Below are positions 1 through 6,777 of a stretch of DNA of 7,112 nucleotides, in pieces. Each line of letters starts with the position of its first letter. The first letter of the stretch is position 1. The stretch comes from Acidobacteriota bacterium. Its GTDB lineage: Bacteria; Acidobacteriota; Terriglobia; Terriglobales; Acidobacteriaceae. Both the position numbers and the translations under genes were made by a program. The notes beneath the pieces were generated by a model. That model made no database searches. It was not told the DNA's origin and was given only the letters and a program-made list of their open reading frames with translations. Location of the stretch: NCBI GenBank assembly GCA_021782675.1, contig JAJXUS010000101.1, positions 1-7,112 on the forward strand, read 5' to 3'.

Positions 1-1757
1 AATCCGTAATAAGGGACGGTGAGCCGGAAGGTCGGATTGCCACCACTCTGGCTATAGGAGAGTGGGTGAACGAGGGCAAAGTTCGTGGGGTTGGTAAAGG
101 CGTAGGTGCCCCGGAAGTTGGCGAACTGGAAATCTCTGACGTGGTCGTGATTGTAGTCAAACCCCGTGGTGATCGTGTGGCGGCCGCGAATCCACGTCAC
201 GTGATCGTTGAATTCGTACTCATGCTCCACAGTATGGCTATCGGAGAAGCCGGCATTTCCCAGTTCAAAAAATTCTGGAGAGTAAATGTTGACGGTGGGA
301 AATGTCGGACTGGGCGCTCTGCCACTCGGTGTGTCCTGTTGCGAGTCATAGAGAAAGCTGAAGTTGCTATCGTTCAGCAGATTCGCTGTAAAGGCCCGAG
401 TCCAGTGGATATTGGAGTGGTAGTCGCGGACATAGTTATTGCTCATGGCCATGATTCCGCCAAAGGACACGGGCGTATAGGTGACGACATCGCCCGGCCC
501 GTCGAATTTGTTGTAGTTGAACGTGAATGTAAGGTGATCTTTGCTGGTCGCCTGCCAGTCTATCTTAGGAAAGAAGGAAAGATCGTTTTGCTGCCGGGGA
601 GAAGTTCCCAGGTTGGTCTGAATCACATTCAGCGCGTTCGCCACCTGTTGCAGATAGATCGGGTTGTTGGGGTCCGGTGCGTTGCTGTTCGGGCTGGCGG
701 CGGGAAAGACCGCGTTGGGCGCAGGCAGGGCAGTACCGGCTGGAAGCCCGAAGCTGGTGACGTTCAACGAGGCCATTCCGGTATTCACAATCGAGGTGGG
801 CAGGTTGTTCCGGGACTGCTCGTAGTCAAAAAAGTAGAAGAGCTTGTTGAGAATAATGCGGCCTCCGACGTTCGCGCCAAATTGCGACAAGGCGTTATAC
901 GGGGTGGGCCGGCCAGCCGCCTTATCGACCGCATCGTTATTTGCGGTGGCGGAGTTGCGGTTGTAGTAGAAGGCTCCTCCATGCATCTGGTTGGTGCCCG
1001 ACTTGGTGACCGTGTTCACAAATCCTGATCCGGCGCCGCCGTACGCTGCGTTGTATGGATTGTCGGCGACCTGAAACTCCCGGATGGATTCCTGACCAAA
1101 GATGTAAGGGACACGGGTGCGGCCACGAACGCCGCCGTAAAACTGGCTGCTGGCGGCTGCACCGTCCACCGTGAAGGAATTCGTTCCGTTTCCATTGGCG
1201 TAGCCTGAGGAGCCGCTGGCCTGCTGGCCGGCAAAGCTTACGTTGCCAAAGTCGCCGTCAGCCGTGACGTTCGGCGTGAGCAGCACAAAGTTGGTGTAAT
1301 TGCGTCCGTTGGAAGGCAGGTTCCGGATCAACTTGTGATCGACGGTGGTGCTGACGGAGGAGTCACTGGGGTCCAGCAACGGAGAGGTCGCGGCAGAAAC
1401 CGTCACCTGCTCGGCGGATGCGCCAACCTGCAGCTTCATTCCTGCGCTCGTCGTGCTGCCAATGGTGACGGTTGCAGTGGAGATGATTCCGGTTTTGAAC
1501 CCAGGTGCGGAAAAGCGCAGGGAATAACTGCCAACGGGAAGCGTGGGGAACGAGAAAAATCCGCTGCCGTTGGTGCGGCCGGTCTCGACATTGCCGGTGT
1601 CGTTATTCGTGAGCTGAACCGATACGTGGGGCACCACTGCCCCGGTGGTGTCAGTGACGATGCCCGTAATGGCGCCGGTGGATATTGCATTCTGTGCCCG
1701 AACAACGAGAGCGACGAAGGACAGGAAAAGCAGAACAGAGACGACCCGCAACCGCAT
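1..1757 (-). CDS. TonB-dependent receptor-like outer membrane protein with N-terminal carboxypeptidase-regulatory-like domain (3' end missing)
   Basis: Reading the minus strand from ATG at 1757 gives 585 uninterrupted codons to the left edge; the C-terminal part lies outside the window. Residues 1-21 form a signal peptide (basic MRLR, hydrophobic core, VRA before Q22). Residues about 27-115 look like a carboxypeptidase-regulatory-like/Cna-B beta-sandwich (TGAITGIVTDTTGAVVP, then GFFSFPTLPVGSYSL, FSAPGFKT). Residues about 125-250 resemble a TonB plug (IRNLPSNGRNYTNF at 144-157, FTVDGA at 195-200, ESIREFQV at 223-230, NAAYGGAGSGFVNTVTKSGT at 236-255). From there on, aromatic-rich, alternating segments are typical of a beta barrel. 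Proteins of this build, often over 1000 residues, are abundant in Acidobacteria and are assigned to uptake of large or plant-derived compounds in the outer membrane; the ligand here cannot be told. I saw no clear TonB box. The start is supported by an AGGGGAG site 6 nt upstream and by the signal peptide beginning there. Confidence 0.9.
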   Translation of the reverse strand, partial: MRLRVVSVLLFLSFVALVVRAQNAISTGAITGIVTDTTGAVVPHVSVQLTNNDTGNVETGRTNGSGFFSFPTLPVGSYSLRFSAPGFKTGIISTATVTIGSTTSAGMKLQVGASAEQVTVSAATSPLLDPSDSSVSTTVDHKLIRNLPSNGRNYTNFVLLTPNVTADGDFGNVSFAGQQASGSSGYANGNGTNSFTVDGAAASSQFYGGVRGRTRVPYIFGQESIREFQVADNPYNAAYGGAGSGFVNTVTKSGTNQMHGGAFYYNRNSATANNDAVDKAAGRPTPYNALSQFGANVGGRIILNKLFYFFDYEQSRNNLPTSIVNTGMASLNVTSFGLPAGTALPAPNAVFPAASPNSNAPDPNNPIYLQQVANALNVIQTNLGTSPRQQNDLSFFPKIDWQATSKDHLTFTFNYNKFDGPGDVVTYTPVSFGGIMAMSNNYVRDYHSNIHWTRAFTANLLNDSNFSFLYDSQQDTPSGRAPSPTFPTVNIYSPEFFELGNAGFSDSHTVEHEYEFNDHVTWIRGRHTITTGFDYNHDHVRDFQFANFRGTYAFTNPTNFALVHPLSYSQSGGNPTFRLTVPYYG

Positions 1758-1763
1758 GCACTT

Positions 1764-1770
1764 CTCCCCT
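1764..1770 (-). promoter_or_regulatory. Ribosome binding site of the TonB-dependent receptor
   Basis: On the minus strand AGGGGAG lies 6 nt before the ATG at 1757, preceded by an A/T run (TTTTTTTAAA). It fixes the start of a reading frame that has no stop inside the window. Confidence 0.75.
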
Positions 1771-1826
1771 TTAAAAAAAGCATCCGCATCGGCCCGGACC
1801 GTGCAGCCCGTACCGTGATGAAAGAA

Positions 1827-1863
1827 AGACGATTTGTGTAAGGACTTTCCGGGAAAATCGTCT
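1827..1863 (-). repeat. Inverted repeat with 9-bp arms in the receptor leader
   Basis: AGACGATTT at 1827-1835 and its exact complement AAATCGTCT at 1855-1863 flank 19 nt. The inner edge is 98 bp and the near arm 70 bp upstream of the receptor ATG. In the minus-strand transcript the stem would be followed by UUCUUUC, which is somewhat U-rich, but the stem is A/U-rich and would make a weak terminator. It could be an operator, an mRNA stem-loop or an attenuator; the sequence does not decide. Confidence 0.5.
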
Positions 1864-1910
1864 GTTGACAAGGAGCAGGAAGCGAGAGCTGCCTGCGTCG
1901 AACCCCTTCT

Positions 1911-1941
1911 TTATACGGGGCTGACAACGCCGCAACATCAA
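1911..1941 (-). promoter_or_regulatory. Possible promoter of the TonB-dependent receptor (weak)
   Basis: On the minus strand, TTGATG (1941-1936) and GTATAA (1916-1911) are separated by 19 nt, a longer than ideal spacer. Transcription would then start near 1904 and give a leader of about 145 nt that includes the inverted repeat at 1827-1863. The perfect palindrome at 1946-1959 would sit 4 bp upstream of the -35 box. This is the best candidate I found, but the match is modest. Confidence 0.25.
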
Positions 1942-1945
1942 CAGA

Positions 1946-1959
1946 GGGTAAATTTACCC
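1946..1959. promoter_or_regulatory. Perfect 14-bp palindrome GGGTAAATTTACCC, candidate operator
   Basis: The sequence equals its own reverse complement over 14 bp, with an AAATTT core and GGG/CCC ends; the symmetry stops at the next base pair. It is 189 bp upstream of the receptor start in gene-free DNA. The form suits a homodimeric transcription factor. No regulator gene lies nearby to pair with it. Confidence 0.4.
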
Positions 1960-2124
1960 GGCGCGATTTATGCAGTGAAAAGCATCCGGATGGATGACGG
2001 TGAGCACTCGCTGACGACAGCTACGCAGACAGTCTGCCGCGTGCACTGAGGGCCGCGCGCACGACTGGAGCGTCGTTTTCTTAGCGGGTCACAGAGAAAA
2101 TTGCGGCGAGGCAGAGGATGGGCC

Positions 2125-2160
2125 GGCAGCGGGATGTGCCTGCAGGAGTAGCCCGCCGCC
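2125..2160. terminator. Imperfect GC-rich stem-loop downstream of the aminotransferase, possible terminator
   Basis: GGCAGCGGG (2125-2133) pairs with CCCGCCGCC (2152-2160) at 8 of 9 positions around an 18-nt loop that contains the self-complementary CCTGCAGG. It starts 36 nt past the aminotransferase stop codon. In the aminotransferase direction no U-tract follows; the only T-rich tail (TTTAT) is on the plus-strand side, where no gene precedes it. It is therefore a poor fit to a standard intrinsic terminator. Confidence 0.2.
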
Positions 2161-2195
2161 TTTATCTCTGCGTTCGCCGTTCGCAGGACGCGGTG

Positions 2196-3560
2196 CTATG
2201 CGGTGACAGCGGTGTCGGCGATGGCGAGCGCCTGATCGAGGGCCTCGACCGCGACATCAATCTCTTCTCGCGTGATGATCAGCGGCGGCGCAGCCACCAG
2301 ATGGCTGATCCAGGCCTGCATGGAAACGCCCCGGGCCATCATGTCCGCAGCGACTTTATCGACGACCAGCGCCGTGCCGTCCACCTTATCCCGCATGTTG
2401 TTGAAGGGTTGTTTGGTGGTGCGGTTCTTCACCAGATCGAGCGCCCAGAACAGGCCCAGACCGCGGACATCGCCCACAGAAGGATGCTTCGGCTGAAGCG
2501 CCTTCAGTTTCTCGCCCAGATACGCGCCCATTTCTTTCGCGCGATCGATCAAATTCAGCCGCTGCATTTCATGGATGGTCGCCACGGCTGGCGCAAGCGT
2601 CAGCGGGTGGGCTTCATAGGTGTGGCCGTGAGCGAAATAGTGGTCTTCAAAAAACTCTGCGATTGCGCCGGTGGTGGCGCATAGCCCCAGCGGAACATAC
2701 GCCGACGTAATGCCTTTCGCGGTGACAAGAATGTCCGGCTTGACGTTCCAGTTATCGACGGCGAACCACTCGCCGGTGCGGCCCCAGCCGGCCATGACTT
2801 CATCGGCGATGAGAAGCACATTGTGCCGCGTGCAAATCTCCCGCAGGCGCGGGAGATATTCCGGCGGCGGAACCAGAACGCCATTGGTGCCAACAACCGG
2901 TTCGACGATGACGGCGGCCACGTCGCTCTCGTTGACGATCATGTGTTCCAGATAGTCCGCGCAGGCGATGTTGCAGCCGGGATACGTGTGATGGATGGGG
3001 CACTTGTAGCAGTTGACCTCCGGCCCAAAGATGACACCGGGCCCCTTGGAGGATGGCTCCGAAGCCCAGCGCCGTGGATCGCCAGTGGCGGCAATGGAGC
3101 CGGAGGTCGATCCGTGGTACGAGCGATAGCGCGCAATGATCTTGCTCTTGCCCGTGTACATGCGGGCAATTTTGAAGGCGGCCTCGTTGGCCTCAGTCCC
3201 GGAGGTGGTGAAGAAGAATTTCGTCAGGCCCTCGGGGAGCACTTCGAGCAGCAGTTGGCTTAGTTCTGCGCGGGCGCGGGTCGTGTAGCCCGGCGCGACG
3301 TAGGCCAGGGACTCCGCCTGATCGGCAATGGCGCGGATGACGGCGGGGTTTTTGTGGCCGAGGTTCACGCACATCAGTTGTGCGGAAAAGTCGAGATAGC
3401 GCTTGCCGGCCGCGTCCGTAAAGTAACAGCCCTCGGCATCGACGATATACAGCGGCTTCCAGGATTTCTGCTTCCGCCACGTGCCATAGTTGAGCGCTTT
3501 AGTGACGTCGGTGATTTCAGGGTCGGAAAGCGCGGTGGCGGGATGCAACACTTCGGTCAT
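2196..3560 (-). CDS. Class III PLP-dependent aminotransferase (omega-transaminase type)
   Basis: The protein has 454 residues, the normal length for the class III (fold type I) family, which moves amino groups between an amine or omega-amino acid and a keto acid, in the cytoplasm. Family signs: TTSGTEANEAAFK (118-130) with the phosphate-binding SGTEAN; YHG (148-150), whose aromatic stacks on PLP; IADEVMAGWGRTGEWFA (251-267) with PLP-contacting D253; and K282 in TAKGI as the Schiff-base lysine. A cluster C184-x2-C187-x8-C196-x3-C200 follows the YHG segment. The frame is open back to 3641, but M28 of that frame is preferred: GGGAGA lies 7 nt upstream and the extra 27 residues resemble untranslated DNA. 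The exact substrate is unknown; the overall look recalls taurine-pyruvate and other omega-transaminases, but this is a weak guess. It is transcribed divergently from metG. Confidence 0.93.
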   Translation of the reverse strand: MTEVLHPATALSDPEITDVTKALNYGTWRKQKSWKPLYIVDAEGCYFTDAAGKRYLDFSAQLMCVNLGHKNPAVIRAIADQAESLAYVAPGYTTRARAELSQLLLEVLPEGLTKFFFTTSGTEANEAAFKIARMYTGKSKIIARYRSYHGSTSGSIAATGDPRRWASEPSSKGPGVIFGPEVNCYKCPIHHTYPGCNIACADYLEHMIVNESDVAAVIVEPVVGTNGVLVPPPEYLPRLREICTRHNVLLIADEVMAGWGRTGEWFAVDNWNVKPDILVTAKGITSAYVPLGLCATTGAIAEFFEDHYFAHGHTYEAHPLTLAPAVATIHEMQRLNLIDRAKEMGAYLGEKLKALQPKHPSVGDVRGLGLFWALDLVKNRTTKQPFNNMRDKVDGTALVVDKVAADMMARGVSMQAWISHLVAAPPLIITREEIDVAVEALDQALAIADTAVTA

Positions 3561-3567
3561 GGCGGAA

Positions 3568-3573
3568 TCTCCC
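3568..3573 (-). promoter_or_regulatory. Ribosome binding site deciding the aminotransferase start
   Basis: GGGAGA on the minus strand, 7 nt before the ATG at 3560. It favours this start over the upstream in-frame ATG at 3641. Confidence 0.65.
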
Positions 3574-3590
3574 AACAAGGTATGGCTTTT

Positions 3591-3596
3591 ATCGTA
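3591..3596 (-). promoter_or_regulatory. Possible -10 box of the aminotransferase promoter
   Basis: TACGAT on the minus strand (4 of 6 to TATAAT) would start transcription near 3584, leaving a leader of about 24 nt before the ATG at 3560. The only -35 candidate, TTGCAG, is 19 nt further upstream and poor. If real, the upstream ATG at 3641 would be outside the transcript. Confidence 0.3.
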
Positions 3597-3621
3597 AGGC
3601 CTTTGCGGGGGCGGCCTGCAA

Positions 3622-3650
3622 TTGACTGATGGTGCGGGCAAACCTAAGAT
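3622..3650 (+). promoter_or_regulatory. Sigma-70-type promoter for metG-tatD-yajQ
   Basis: TTGACT (3622-3627, 5 of 6 to consensus) and TAAGAT (3645-3650, 4 of 6) are separated by exactly 17 nt. Transcription would begin around 3656-3658, giving a leader of about 47 nt before the ATG at 3704. This is the best promoter match in the window and sits in the divergent gap between the aminotransferase and metG. Confidence 0.6.
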
Positions 3651-3703
3651 GAGAAGTGACTCGCCACCTTGAGCCGCACGCGCGAGTATCCAGCGCCTAC
3701 GGC

Positions 3704-5821
3704 ATGCCAGCCAATAAGAATCAGCAGAATCCGGCGTTTTTCCTGACGACGCCGATCTACTACGTCAACGCGCGGCCCCATCTGGGGCACACGTATACGA
3801 CCGTTGCGGCCGATGCCCTGGCGCGCTGGAAGCGCACGCGCGGATTCGATGTCCGATTCCTGACCGGAACCGATGAGCATGGCCAGAAGATTGAGCGCTC
3901 CGCCGCCAAGGCGGGCAAGACGCCGGAACAGTTTGCCGCCGATGTTTCCCAGGAGTTCCGCGCGCTGTGGGACCGCATGGGGCTTACCTATGACGACTAC
4001 ATCCGCACCACGGAAGAGCGTCACAAGCGCGGCGTGCAGCACCTGTTCCGCGTGCTGCAGCAGCGTGGTTTTATCTACAAGGGTAAGTACGCCGGGCAGT
4101 ACTGCGTCTTCGATGAGCTGTATGTCGATGGACCGCCGGGCACGGTCTGCCCGGATTGCGGCCGCCTGACGGAGACTGTCAGCGAAGAGAATTATTTTTT
4201 CAAGCTGTCGGCATTTGAGCGCAGGCTGCTCGAGTACTTCGAGGCCCATCCGGAATTTATCCAGCCGGAGGCGCGCCGCAATGAGGTGCTGGCTTTTGTG
4301 CGCAGCGGCCTGCGCGATCTCTCCATCAGCCGCACCAGTTTCAACTGGGGCATTCCGGTTCCCGGCGATGAGAAGCACGTTATCTATGTTTGGATGGATG
4401 CGCTGGCGAACTACATTACGGCGCTGGGCTACGGCATGGAGCAACATCCGCTGCTCGACCGCTATTGGCCGGCGCAGGTGCAGTTGATCGGCAAGGAGAT
4501 CAGCCGCTTCCACTGCGTCTACTGGCCGGCGTTTCTGATGGCTGCGGGCTTGCCGCTGCCGCAGACGGTCATCGCCCATGGGTGGCTGCTGTTTGAGCAG
4601 TCGAAGATGTCCAAGTCGCGCGGTAATATTGTTCGCGCGGAGACGGTGTTGGATGTTCTGGGCGCCGATGCGCTGCGCTATTTTCTGCTGCGCGAGATTC
4701 GCTTCGGCCAGGATGGCAGCTTCAGCTTTGACGCCCTGGTTCAGCGCTATAACGCAGATCTTGCCAACGGCTATGGCAATCTGGTGAGCCGCACGCTGGC
4801 TATGATCGGCAAGTATTTCGATGGCCGCATTCCCGAAGGTGCCGTCGATGCCGGATTACAGGCGGAGGCCGAACAGGCGATTACGAAGGTCAGCAGCGGT
4901 TACGACGCGCTGCAATTTTCTGATGCGCTGGATGCTCTCTGGCGGCTGATCGCGCAGACCGATGGCTATCTGACGGCGAACGCACCCTGGAAGGTTGCTG
5001 CGTCGGAGGATGCCGCAAGCCGGAAGCGGCTGGCGGAGATTCTCTACAGTGCTGCGGCGTCCATCCGGGTGATTACAGCGCTGGCATATCCGGTTATTCC
5101 CGATGCGGCAGCGAAGGTCTGGAAGCAGCTCGGGCTCGGCGATATTGCAACAGCAGACCTGAAGCATCTGACCTGGGGCGGACTGCAGCCGGGCACCCGG
5201 CTCGGCGAGCCTGGCCCGGTATTTCCCCGCGCAGAGAAGGAGGCAATTTCCCGTATGCAGGCAATCGAAGAGCAACATCCCGCCCGTGCGACGGCGGAGG
5301 CAGAAAAGCAACCCGCAGTTTTCCAGAACCCCGCCGCGGTGCCCGTTTCTCCGAAAGTGGTGCCGCCGGAGCCGACTGCGTTTACACCCACGGCTGTGCC
5401 AGCCGCGCCGCCGACGCAAAGCCTCACCGCAGCCTCTCCCGGGCTGCCGGCCGCCGCGGAAGCAAATCCTGCCGTTGCTGCGCCGGCCACCGGGAAGATT
5501 TCCATCGAAGATTTTGCCAGGGTGGAACTGCGTGTGGCCCAGGTGCTGAAGGCGGAGCGCGTTCCGAATGCGGATCGCCTGCTGCGGCTGGAGGTCGATC
5601 TGGGCTATGAACAGCGCCAGATCGTGGCCGGAATCGCCGAAGCGTACGCGCCGGAGACTCTTATTGGCCGCAAGGTGGTCATCGTCGCCAATCTGGCGCC
5701 GCGCAAACTGCGCGGGCTGGAGTCGAACGGCATGATCGTCGCGGCTTCAGTCGGCGAAAAGGGCCGCCCGGTTCTGGCCGGATTTCTGGAAGACGTGGAA
5801 ATTGGAGCCCGCCTGAAGTAG
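3704..5821 (+). CDS. metG: Methionyl-tRNA synthetase with C-terminal tRNA-binding domain
   Basis: This essential cytoplasmic class I enzyme charges tRNA-Met with methionine using ATP. From the ATG at 3704 it has 705 residues. The Rossmann catalytic core starts at residue 11 (AFFLTTPIYYVNARPHLGHT) with the HIGH-type motif HLGH at 26-29; the ATP-loop motif KMSKS is at 301-305. The connective insertion carries C134, C149 and C152, with D137 where related zinc-binding enzymes have a second cysteine. The helical anticodon-binding domain spans about 345-500. Residues about 520-597 form an Ala/Pro-rich linker to a Trbp111/EMAPII-like OB-fold (about 598-705; ISIEDFARVELRVAQV, VVIVANLAPRKLRGLESNGM) known to bind tRNA and dimerise such enzymes. 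The frame is open from a GTG at 3656, but that codon coincides with the predicted transcription start, and bacterial MetRS proteins normally begin just before the FYITTPIYY-like segment. No clear Shine-Dalgarno site precedes 3704. Confidence 0.97.
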   Translation: MPANKNQQNPAFFLTTPIYYVNARPHLGHTYTTVAADALARWKRTRGFDVRFLTGTDEHGQKIERSAAKAGKTPEQFAADVSQEFRALWDRMGLTYDDYIRTTEERHKRGVQHLFRVLQQRGFIYKGKYAGQYCVFDELYVDGPPGTVCPDCGRLTETVSEENYFFKLSAFERRLLEYFEAHPEFIQPEARRNEVLAFVRSGLRDLSISRTSFNWGIPVPGDEKHVIYVWMDALANYITALGYGMEQHPLLDRYWPAQVQLIGKEISRFHCVYWPAFLMAAGLPLPQTVIAHGWLLFEQSKMSKSRGNIVRAETVLDVLGADALRYFLLREIRFGQDGSFSFDALVQRYNADLANGYGNLVSRTLAMIGKYFDGRIPEGAVDAGLQAEAEQAITKVSSGYDALQFSDALDALWRLIAQTDGYLTANAPWKVAASEDAASRKRLAEILYSAAASIRVITALAYPVIPDAAAKVWKQLGLGDIATADLKHLTWGGLQPGTRLGEPGPVFPRAEKEAISRMQAIEEQHPARATAEAEKQPAVFQNPAAVPVSPKVVPPEPTAFTPTAVPAAPPTQSLTAASPGLPAAAEANPAVAAPATGKISIEDFARVELRVAQVLKAERVPNADRLLRLEVDLGYEQRQIVAGIAEAYAPETLIGRKVVIVANLAPRKLRGLESNGMIVAASVGEKGRPVLAGFLEDVEIGARLK

Positions 5822-5909
5822 CTGTCGGCTCGCACCGATACGCAGCCGCGGGATGGACGCGAACAAGGGCGATATCGCGGAAAATCTTGCGAAGGGTGAA
5901 ACCGGCCTC

Positions 5910-6755
5910 ATGCTGATTGACTCTCACGCGCATATCGACAGTCAGGACTACGCAGAGGACCGCGAAGCCATGCTGGTGCGCGCACACGACGCAGATGTGG
6001 AGCTGATTCTGGCGATCGGCATTGGCGAGGGGCCGGAGACGATGCACCGCGCGCTCGACCTGACACGGCTGTACGCGGGTCACCCTCGCATGCCGCGTCT
6101 GGTAGCCAGCGCGGGGGTCCATCCGCATCATGCCGACAGGGTGGACCGCGCTGTGCTGGAAACGCTCGAGTCGCTGGCCGCCCAGCCGGAGGTGATTGCC
6201 ATCGGCGAAATCGGACTGGATTACTACTATGAAAACGCATCGCGTGACCTTCAGCGCCAAGCCTTCATCCAACAGATGGACGTTGCCCGGGAGCATGCCC
6301 TGCCGATTCTGATCCATTGCCGCGACACCGCCGGAACCAGCGACGCGTGGGACGATCTGGTCCCGCTGCTGAAGCAGCACTGGCAGTCGTCGGGCCTGGG
6401 TGGCGTTTTACACTGCTTCGGGGGGTCGTGGAAGAACGCGCAAGCCGCGATGGACATAGGGTTTCTCATTTCCTTCGCGGGGAATGTGACGTTCGCCAAG
6501 GCTGGCAATCTGCGGGAGGTGGCGGCGCAAATCCCCGCGGACAGGATTTTGACGGAGACAGACGCGCCGTTTCTGGCGCCGGCGCCGAACCGGGGCAAGC
6601 GCAATGAGCCCGCGGGTGTGCGTGCGGTGGCAGAGAAGCTGGCCGAAGTGCGCGGAACCGATTATGAGACGATGGCTTTGACAGCAGCGGAAAATTTCCG
6701 GCGATTTTTTAATGCCGGGCTGACGGGTGGCAAATCGCCCTCGCTGCAGGACTAG
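5910..6755 (+). CDS. tatD: TatD-family metal-dependent hydrolase (DNase/YcfH-type)
   Basis: The protein has 281 residues, slightly above the usual 255-265, in the TatD branch of the amidohydrolase TIM-barrel superfamily. Characterised members are divalent-metal 3'-5' exonucleases, and some act as D-aminoacyl-tRNA deacylases; the exact role here is open. All expected metal and catalytic residues are visible: H6 and H8 in LIDSHAHID, E100 in IGEIGLDYYY, H136 in PILIHCRDT, H168 in GVLHCFGGS and D218 in LTETDAPFL. The frame is open from an ATG at 5853, but the family begins directly with the DSHxH strand, so M20 of that frame at 5910 is chosen; AAGGGTG lies about 11 nt upstream, a rather long spacing. 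It lies 88 bp after metG, a neighbourhood also seen in Firmicutes (metS-yabD), and 22 bp before yajQ, so it is probably co-transcribed with both. The barrel-closing C-terminal tail after about residue 268 is poorly conserved-looking. Confidence 0.92.
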   Translation: MLIDSHAHIDSQDYAEDREAMLVRAHDADVELILAIGIGEGPETMHRALDLTRLYAGHPRMPRLVASAGVHPHHADRVDRAVLETLESLAAQPEVIAIGEIGLDYYYENASRDLQRQAFIQQMDVAREHALPILIHCRDTAGTSDAWDDLVPLLKQHWQSSGLGGVLHCFGGSWKNAQAAMDIGFLISFAGNVTFAKAGNLREVAAQIPADRILTETDAPFLAPAPNRGKRNEPAGVRAVAEKLAEVRGTDYETMALTAAENFRRFFNAGLTGGKSPSLQD

Positions 6756-6766
6756 GCTGAAAGGGA

Positions 6767-6772
6767 AGAGGA
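6767..6772 (+). promoter_or_regulatory. Ribosome binding site of yajQ
   Basis: AGAGGA lies 5 nt before the ATG at 6778, inside a purine-rich stretch that fills the 22-bp gap after tatD. It supports this start for a gene with no stop codon in the window. Confidence 0.6.
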
Positions 6773-6777
6773 ACGGA

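Larger units (their letters stand above)
1758..2195. other. Gene-free gap between aminotransferase and receptor (receptor upstream region)
   Basis: No convincing gene lies here. The 71-codon plus-strand frame at 1834-2049 starts at TTG, has no Shine-Dalgarno site and has no recognisable content. The receptor-proximal part holds an inverted repeat (1827-1863), a weak possible minus-strand promoter (1911-1941) and a perfect palindrome (1946-1959). The part near the aminotransferase stop holds an imperfect GC-rich stem (2125-2160). The stretch from about 1960 to 2124 shows nothing I can name. Confidence 0.7.

Noticed and set aside
66..1028. 320-codon open frame on the plus strand
   Set aside because: It is antisense to the receptor gene, lacks family resemblance and a ribosome site, and is explained by GC-rich codon structure of the opposite strand.
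1865..1870. Exact TTGACA on the plus strand as a promoter -35 box
   Set aside because: No acceptable -10 box 16-18 nt downstream and no plus-strand gene for it to serve.
1834..2049. 71-codon plus-strand frame in the intergenic gap
   Set aside because: TTG start, no Shine-Dalgarno site, no recognisable content, and it runs through the inverted repeat and palindrome.
2079..2105. TTTTCT ... AGAAAA inverted repeat as a terminator
   Set aside because: The stem is only 6 bp of mostly A/T with a 13-nt loop and would be too weak.
2118..2684. 188-codon plus-strand frame over the aminotransferase 3' end
   Set aside because: It is antisense to the clearly coding aminotransferase and its translation shows no domain I recognise.
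3644..4579. 311-codon open frame on the minus strand
   Set aside because: It is antisense to the catalytic core of metG, which has unmistakable motifs, and its Arg/Leu/Ala-rich translation looks like a shadow.
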